From positions 42,649,295 to 42,713,294 of the forward strand of contig CM055873.1 in NCBI GenBank assembly GCA_029582165.1: a DNA stretch of 64,000 nucleotides. The letters are read 5' to 3'. The position numbers were made by a program, and so were the translations under genes. Shown here in pieces: positions 57,473-64,000 of this stretch. The notes below the pieces were generated by a model. That model saw only the letters and a list, made by a program, of their open reading frames with translations. It did not search any database and had not been told where the DNA came from. Each line of letters starts with the position of its first letter. Within the stretch, counting starts at the first letter, position 1. The stretch comes from Portulaca oleracea. Taxonomy: Eukaryota > Streptophyta > Magnoliopsida > Caryophyllales > Portulacaceae.

Positions 57473-57484
57473 GTCACAACTCAC

Positions 57485-59285
57485 AAATTGACTTGAAAAG
57501 TAGTAGCAGTAATTACAATTACAGTACCTGAATATTCACCCGCGTCGTATGCAATGGGACGGTGGACACTCGACAGGCGAGATGATTTTTCTTTGTTTCT
57601 GTTTCCTATGATCCTATCTTATCTCTCCAGCTTCTTTGTATATTTTATGGGTAATAAATTTATTTTTTTATTTTATTTTTTATATTTCAAATTACTCATA
57701 TTTTCAGTATACAAAATTAATATCTATATATAGTATTATCTGTCGATATGCTTAATTTTATTAATTTTAGATAATTTTCTAATTTCTTCCATAATTTTAT
57801 TAATTATTTTAATGTCTCCTTGATACTATTAAATGATAAACAAAGAGAGATACATAGCCCTGTTCAGTAAATTTAGCAGATTAGGTAGCGATTGTTGGTA
57901 TAGTGAATAACTGTTGCATTTTAACAAATAGCTGATAGTTGTTTAACTAGACGTTTGTAAAGAATGTATTTGGTAAAATTAACTGTTGAATTGACTGACG
58001 AATATAGGTACAAATAATAATAAGTATTATTATCATTATTACTATTATTATTGTTGCTATTATTATAATAATTATTATGTAGAAAAATTTTAATAAATCA
58101 TTACATGACAAATTGAATTTTAATAAATTTTTCTATTGACACACAATAGTATGTTTTTAAATTTTTTGCAAAACAAATACAGTCTAATAAAAATCCTCAT
58201 ACCTCTTCAAAATAGAGAATTGAACAAAATACAGTTTAAAAGCATTTTAAGATAGTCCAAAATAAAAAAAACCCACTTAATGACAATAAATAGAGATGGA
58301 GGGTTTCAACTTTCAAACTAATATTTAAGATGATAGTTACTGCAAGGTAAGTATAACATTCACACATGAAATATGAACACAAAATAAGGGTGAATTTGGC
58401 ATACAAAAGCAAGACGTTGGTAGTGATGCATTTGACATTACTGAGAGTAACGTTTGCGAAAGGTAACGGTAAACGCTATTCGTTACTTGGATAAATTATT
58501 TTACTGAACATTTATAATTTAATAAATTAGTGTTTTTATTGGTTAAAATGTCAAACATTACCTCAAATACTATTGCCGAACAAATCCATAAAATAGCTAG
58601 CTAATAATATAATTTTTAAAAAAGAGTTAAATTTAAATTGATCACCTCAAAATTTTAAAAAAGAGTTAAAAGGCTCAATTGCTCATGAATTGTACATGCC
58701 CTTAGAGCCACAAAACGAATTAGACTGAGTCTACTATATAAAATTCAAGCAGCTCAAAGAAGGCTACAAATCTCTAGACCAAAAATCTAAATGTCCCTTG
58801 GAATGATTGAAATTCTTAACATGAACTGTTACAAATGAATGGACTCACCTGAATCTAATCTATTTAATCGAATCGACTAAGCGAGTCGAATTTGGATAAC
58901 ATGTCTACCATTTGACAAAGAATTCAACTTAAAAAGAGAACGTGGATCGATTTTTACTAATTTATTCAACTAAAAAATTATAGTTTTCACTATTTAAATA
59001 TCATCGTTTAATTTATCTATTCAACTTGGAAATTATTAATCATGGTGTAGAAATTATATATATGAAATCGAACTAAAAGCTTTGAATGATCTAAAAAATT
59101 GAATGATCAACAACTTTTATTTCACAACTAATAAAAAATAAAAAGAAAATAAATTTTCTATTTTAAGAGAAGCTCTCTAAGGCCATGGCCCATGGGGCTC
59201 ATCTTTTCAAACTTTTTGAAAACCAAACATAGAAACAATTTTAAATGATACTTAAATATATATTTCATTTTTTCATTGGCACCCT
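57485..59285. other. Intergenic spacer upstream of the F-box gene
   Basis: AT-rich. An ATT/TTA microsatellite-like stretch lies at about 58015-58080. GGTAACG/ATTACC words at 58385-58590 could be a MITE remnant. No gene recognised. Confidence 0.35.
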
Positions 59286-59289
59286 AAAC

Positions 59290-60090
59290 AAGATTGAGGT
59301 GGGAAAATGATTGCTTGAGTTTGATAGGATGATAATGAGAGGCGACTTGATCGAATCTTCAGCAAAAGAGCATTTGAATCAAAAGAGAACCGAGATATTG
59401 GCTTCGATTAAAGGAATCTCCATCCGACAAGAACTATCAAACCCACCATGAATGAATAGAGGATGATTCACCACTATTCAAGGAAGAATTTGACTTGCAA
59501 CACTATCAAACAAAATATAGATAAAGTAAACAAGACTTCAAGAAAAAATGACAGCAAAAAGCTTCATCGTAGTATTCATATATTCAATTGGCTGCTCTTA
59601 CATCCAAATGTCAAGATATAAATAGGCAATTTGGGTTGAGTAAGCCCCAAAAAATCCTTTAATTACAATCAACGACTAGAATTCAAACAAAATTACTAAA
59701 GGGAGAGCAATACATCTAATCATGGGAAGAGGCAAATAGAGAAATTACATAGATTAAGGGAAAATCTCACAATATAAGAAGATTCAACCCCCAAAACAGT
59801 CGAATAACAAAAGGTAACACGTTGTGTCGCGTCACGACACAACCATGTCATACTCTATGGATAGGGGGCATGGGCTTGTCATGACCGACAGGGACATGTC
59901 CCTTGTGCCTTGTCGAAAGAGTAGCCTAGTTGTATAGGGGTCACGGGTGTGTCTACTGGCGATGTGATCGTGATACCCTCTTTTGGAGGAGGTCACAATC
60001 ATGTCTCCATATGACATGACCGTGTCTTAAAAGGCCCATGTCGCCTTTCAGCGTTGACTTCTTCTTCATACTTCAATATAAGATCTTTCA
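59290..60090. repeat. LTR-like repeat related to 25190-26545
   Basis: Same order of blocks as the copy at 25190: GGATGATTCACCACTA, AAAGTAAACAAG, AATGACAGCAAAAAGCTTCAT, then a cluster of CACGACACAACCATGTC-like words (59820-60030). It lacks the 215-bp insertion found in the other copy. Confidence 0.6.
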
Positions 60091-60456
60091 ACTCCTCCTA
60101 TGTATGAAGTAAAAGACCAAATTTCCTGCTCTCGATGGGGACAAGGATGGGACAATGTTTTAAATCCTCGTGTGGGGCCAACGCAGGGATGGGTACAAAA
60201 TTTTTGGCGTACCTACCCTCGTTTCCCCGTTGTGGAAAGCTCCCCACCACACATTCCCGCATCTTTATCTCCGATTTCTATTAAAATATATGAACACCCT
60301 TCGTACAGTAAATTTATATACATTTTTTTTTACAAACGTAAGCGAGTGAACGGCAGGCTAACGACGTCTTCTCACAAGAAATTGTCCCGCCCTATCTAGA
60401 TCAACTAAATTACAGAGGTTGGGGTTATTAAGGATTGTTATACTGTCACCAACCCC

Positions 60457-61311
60457 TCAGTCATGTTCTTGATGAGCTAGCCAGTCAGCGACCGCGTTGG
60501 CTTCGCGGTAAATATGAGAAATTTTAGCTTCTTGGAATCGCTGAAGAATTATTTGAGCATCCTGGATGAGACCTCTAATCTGCCACGGAATAGAATAATT
60601 ACCCTTTAGTGCCTGGATGACCACCATATTATCTCCTTCTATATGAATGTGTTGGAAGCTTGTTGACGACGCTGCAACCAACCCATCTCTCAGAGCCCTC
60701 GCCTCCGCCACCAAAATTGGAGCATCACCATAGTACTTCGCTCCTCCTCCAAGAACCGCGCCCCGCCAGTCTCGCAAGATGAAACCACCTGCCGCCGAGT
60801 TGGTGATGAGAGAGCCGTCGAAATTTAATTTGACGACTCCCTTAGGAGGGGTATACCAACGAACCAGAGAACCATAATTAGTATACCCACCCCTAATACT
60901 GCTACCATGATTATCTACCTCATTATTGTTCTTGATTTGCCATTCAGTCGCCCTACTTTTAGCTTGAATGAAACTCTGCAGCGGTCGAAATATTTTATTT
61001 CGAAAAACAGCCTCATTCTTTATCTTCCAAATCGTCCGTAAGAGAAAAATGCCCCTAGTTAATTCTCTGTTGTGGTCCCCAGATTTGTTGGAACTCAGAA
61101 ACTATTTTATGGAATTAGTACCGTGATTAGTAACAGGATCTATAATCCAGCCATGATGACTAGCTAAAGCCCATATTCGTTGGGTCGTAGGGCACTCCCA
61201 AAAATGGTGACTATCACTTTCAGTCTCCTCTAGACAAAGGGGGCGGGTTGGATCCAAATTCATTCCTCTTCGCAGCAGGTTGCCACGCGTTGGAAAGGTC
61301 TTGTGAAACAT
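60457..61311 (-). pseudogene. LINE 3' coding end: zf-RVT plus RNase H domain
   Basis: On the minus strand 61311-61102 encodes a zf-RVT part (PLCLEETESDSHHFWECPTT). After one in-frame TAG (61102-61104) the reading continues (FLLRTIWKIKNEAVF, GVVKLNFDGSLI) into an RNase H-like domain at 60837-60457 (FDGS, EARALRDGL, IEGDNMVVIQAL, REANAVADWLA). The D, E, D and final D positions of RNase H are present. Plant L1-like elements of this class carry such a C-terminal RNase H. 5'-truncated, with a single stop. Confidence 0.85.
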
Positions 61312-63205
61312 AAGCCACAGGAAGATTTGTATACATAATTTGGGGTAGATTTGTAATTTTAGTTAATCGAAAACTTTATGCTTATATAACCAACTTATTC
61401 TCACCAATCATATCTCACTCTTATTCCCTAATTATTTTATTTGGGTCTTACTCCCATCTCCGTTGGATTTGGATACTCAGTGGGGATGGAGATGGGGGAA
61501 TTTACGGTAGATAATGTGGGGAAGGATGAGGGGCATCCCCCTCCCCTTCTCCTTTTACCCTTATATTGGAAGGTAATGAAATGGGGCTTAATAGCTCCCC
61601 TCTCTCCCCTCATATTCTTTCTCATTCAAGGATAAAAGATCATATTTAATAGTTATTCATTCCCTTCCCTCCCTTACTTACTCATAACCCCAAACAAACA
61701 CATTGTAAAGAAATATAATTATCGGAGGGAAAGGTAGAGAGCGATAAAAAGACTACATGTAGAATGAACAGTTATTTGAAAATATAACTAATTATATTCG
61801 ATTATATTGTTACTGATTAGAAGTTTGTCACATGACTAATTACATTGTTAGCAAAAGAATATAATTAATTATATTGTTAATTATTATTGCTAATTATAAT
61901 TAATTGTATTGTTAATTGTAACTGATAAAAATTTATAATGTAACTAATTATATAAAATAATATATTAAAATTTGTAAGGTATTATCAAGAAAAAAAATTA
62001 TAACTAATTAATTGATTGACACTGATCAATACTAATCAAAACTAACTAGCAATAAGTAAATCGAAAAGGATAAACCCTAAATATGAGTAACCATACTCAT
62101 GCCCACTAGCTATTGCAGGTATAACGAGTTTTATTCGGGTCTAATTTAAGAGAATTACATTGCACTACTCATTTAATTCTCGTACATACAAATTAATTGG
62201 TTTCATTCGAATAGGCAGCTACAGGTTTTGCTGCTGCTTTTTCTTTTGTTTTTTGTTTTTTTTTTACAGGAAATAACTATTATTGTTTTTGAATCACAGT
62301 ATCATACACACTCTTAATTTGCAATCACAATGTTGCAAAGACACTCTTTTTTGGGGAGTAAGAAGTGACATTCAAATTAATTAGTTTTTTTAAGTACTAT
62401 ATTCGGGTTTTGGATTATTCTACACAGAGCTCAAAAATACAACAAACAACGATTATTCCAACCATTCAGGTTGGGTCACGTATGGGTACAAATTAGGTAG
62501 ACCTCGTACCCATACCTGTACCTGTGCCTATTTTAGTAACTCTCTGTTTTTATCAAAATTTCAAGGTGTGTATATTTGAGTTTTATTGTCATTCCTAGAA
62601 GATGAAATAGAGAGGAGATGGAAAGGAAGAGTAAGACCATCTCTAATGGTGACTTTGGCATGAGATGAAAATGAAATGGGGCTGTGTAGGATATTTTATA
62701 GTGGTGAGAATACGACTTGACTCGTGAGATTGACGGTGGGGGTCTCACGAGGCGATTTTGATCGTAAGTTTATCATAATAATATTTTAATTATATTTTTT
62801 CTCTCCTCATCCACCTCATTTTTTTTATCAATATAACCCAATTACTTATATTATTAAGTAGAACGTACTCACATTTTCTAATTAATATGAGTCAACTCAT
62901 GCTCACTAATGGAAAACTAGCCAAATAAAAAGACCAATTTTGACTCTGTTAGTAGGGATCCACAGATTCAATCTCATCCAATGAACCAAACTCAAACTCA
63001 CTGTTACATTGTTGTAGAATAATTGACAACATTTAGGCCCTGCTCTTTTGGTTGATAAATAAAAGGTAAGTATTCATTATGGTGTTGAGATAAGTAGTAT
63101 AAGTAGATAGAGGTGAAATACGAGGAAAGTAAACAAGGTAAGTTACATAAGTCACATTACTTATTAAATAACAAGGTAACTTTTAGGATACACATCATAC
63201 ACTTA
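61312..63205. other. AT-rich spacer, no gene recognised
   Basis: Includes GGGG/CCCC-rich short repeats at 61480-61610, an ATTA-rich stretch at 61770-62000 and a TTAGGCCCTGCTCTTTTGG element-like start at 63033, whose right end was not found. Confidence 0.3.
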
Positions 63206-63208
63206 ATT

Positions 63209-63587
63209 ATAGTGGTTGACTGGTTGTCAACCATGACAACCACCGTAAATAAAATAAATTTTATTCATACACATGTCAAGTTTATCTTGGCCGTTAGTTT
63301 TTTTATTTAATATAAATTGTAAAAAATATTTTTTAAAATTTTAGTTTATTTTTAAAAAAATTTAAATAAATACTTTTCAAAATATGCTTGTTTACTAGGT
63401 AAAACCTTAGAGCTAAGGTATTTAAATTTTAAAAAGTTTTGTAAAAAAAATTTAATTAAGAAAATACATTTTATAATGTCGTAATAAATAAAAAAATAAT
63501 GGCAAAGATAAAAGTTGACAAATATATGGATAAACATGATTTTCATTGTGGTGGTTGTCATGGACCTCATGGTTGACAACCATTATA
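63209..63587. mobile_element. Hairpin MITE with GGTTGTCAACCATGA ends
   Basis: TAGTGGTTGAC...GGTTGTCAACCATGACAACC at the left is mirrored by GGTTGTCATGG...ATGGTTGACAACCATTAT at the right, and the pairing extends towards the centre (TAAATTTT and GATAAA blocks). Target duplication not resolved. Confidence 0.65.
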
Positions 63588-64000
63588 AGTTTTTCCTTTT
63601 AAATATATATTATATAAATTAGATAATATAGTGTAAAAATAGGTAAAGAAAGATAAATAAGAATAAATAAGATAAGTAAATATAAATAATATAAATAAAA
63701 TTTTACTTACAACCCTAACAAAAAAGGTGTTACTATTTTTTTGACGTTAGTTCCACTATTTTCCTATCCTGCTGCTACAAATACTCTAATCATATGCACT
63801 GACCTTGGGAGACGAATTTTCAAAATTTTCTTCCAACTCTTTTCAAACTTCCGCAAAATTCTTTAATAGGGTATGAATTGAAGGTATAAATTTTCTCCTA
63901 TCTCTTCTTTTTCTATGAAAGGGCATAAGTGAATTAAGGATCTACCACCTCTGTGCTATTATATTTGTCTATTTACCTAATTTGAGAAGATCAATGCATA

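Noticed and set aside
1..64000. Bacterial operon, phage, toxin or defence system
   Set aside because: All recognisable content is plant nuclear: spliced genes, LTR elements, LINEs, MITEs. No prokaryotic-type gene cluster was seen on either strand.

Overview
This window is nuclear DNA from a flowering plant, most likely a eudicot; the species cannot be named from the sequence. Evidence: introns with GT/AG borders, plant-type genes (MLO, F-box/kelch), Cassandra retrotransposons with 5S-like LTRs, and Ty1/copia, Ty3/gypsy, LINE, hAT, CACTA, Mutator-like, PIF/Harbinger-like and mariner-like (Stowaway) elements. The DNA is AT-rich and consists mostly of transposable elements of different ages, many nested. 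Nothing prokaryotic, viral or CRISPR-like is present.

Host genes are few. (1) A tandem pair of MLO-type seven-transmembrane protein genes lies on the minus strand. MLO-A starts at 8877, and only exons 1-3 are in the window. MLO-B runs from 20948 down to 13653 in 13 recognisable exons, with a defect at the 5' edge of exon 10. (2) A single-exon F-box/kelch-repeat gene (57334 down to 56177) has its own TATA-like element and a GA-repeat leader.

Layout. 1-7745: a nested stack of an Athila-like Ty3/gypsy element inside a Ty1/copia element inside a LINE, lying in or beyond intron 3 of MLO-A. 7746-20948: the MLO pair, with MITEs, a local duplication, a solo LTR with target duplication, a TRIM and an hAT element in and between the genes. 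21400-29150: MITEs, a truncated Cassandra, a decayed copia integrase, LTR-like repeats and an hAT element containing a MULE-type MITE. 29150-35640: LTR remnants and MITEs. 35641-40728: a complete young Ty1/copia element with 5-bp target duplication, near-identical LTRs and three small coding lesions. 41000-54400: MITEs, decayed copia and gypsy pieces, a non-autonomous CACTA, a complete Cassandra inside an old LTR. 56177-57334: the F-box/kelch gene. 59290-64000: LTR-like repeat, LINE 3' end with RNase H, a hairpin MITE and AT-rich spacer.

No new biological system was found. The strongest observations concern insertion order shown by exact target duplications, a paralogous empty site for a Stowaway MITE, the state of the two MLO genes, and short palindrome arrays inside several LTRs.
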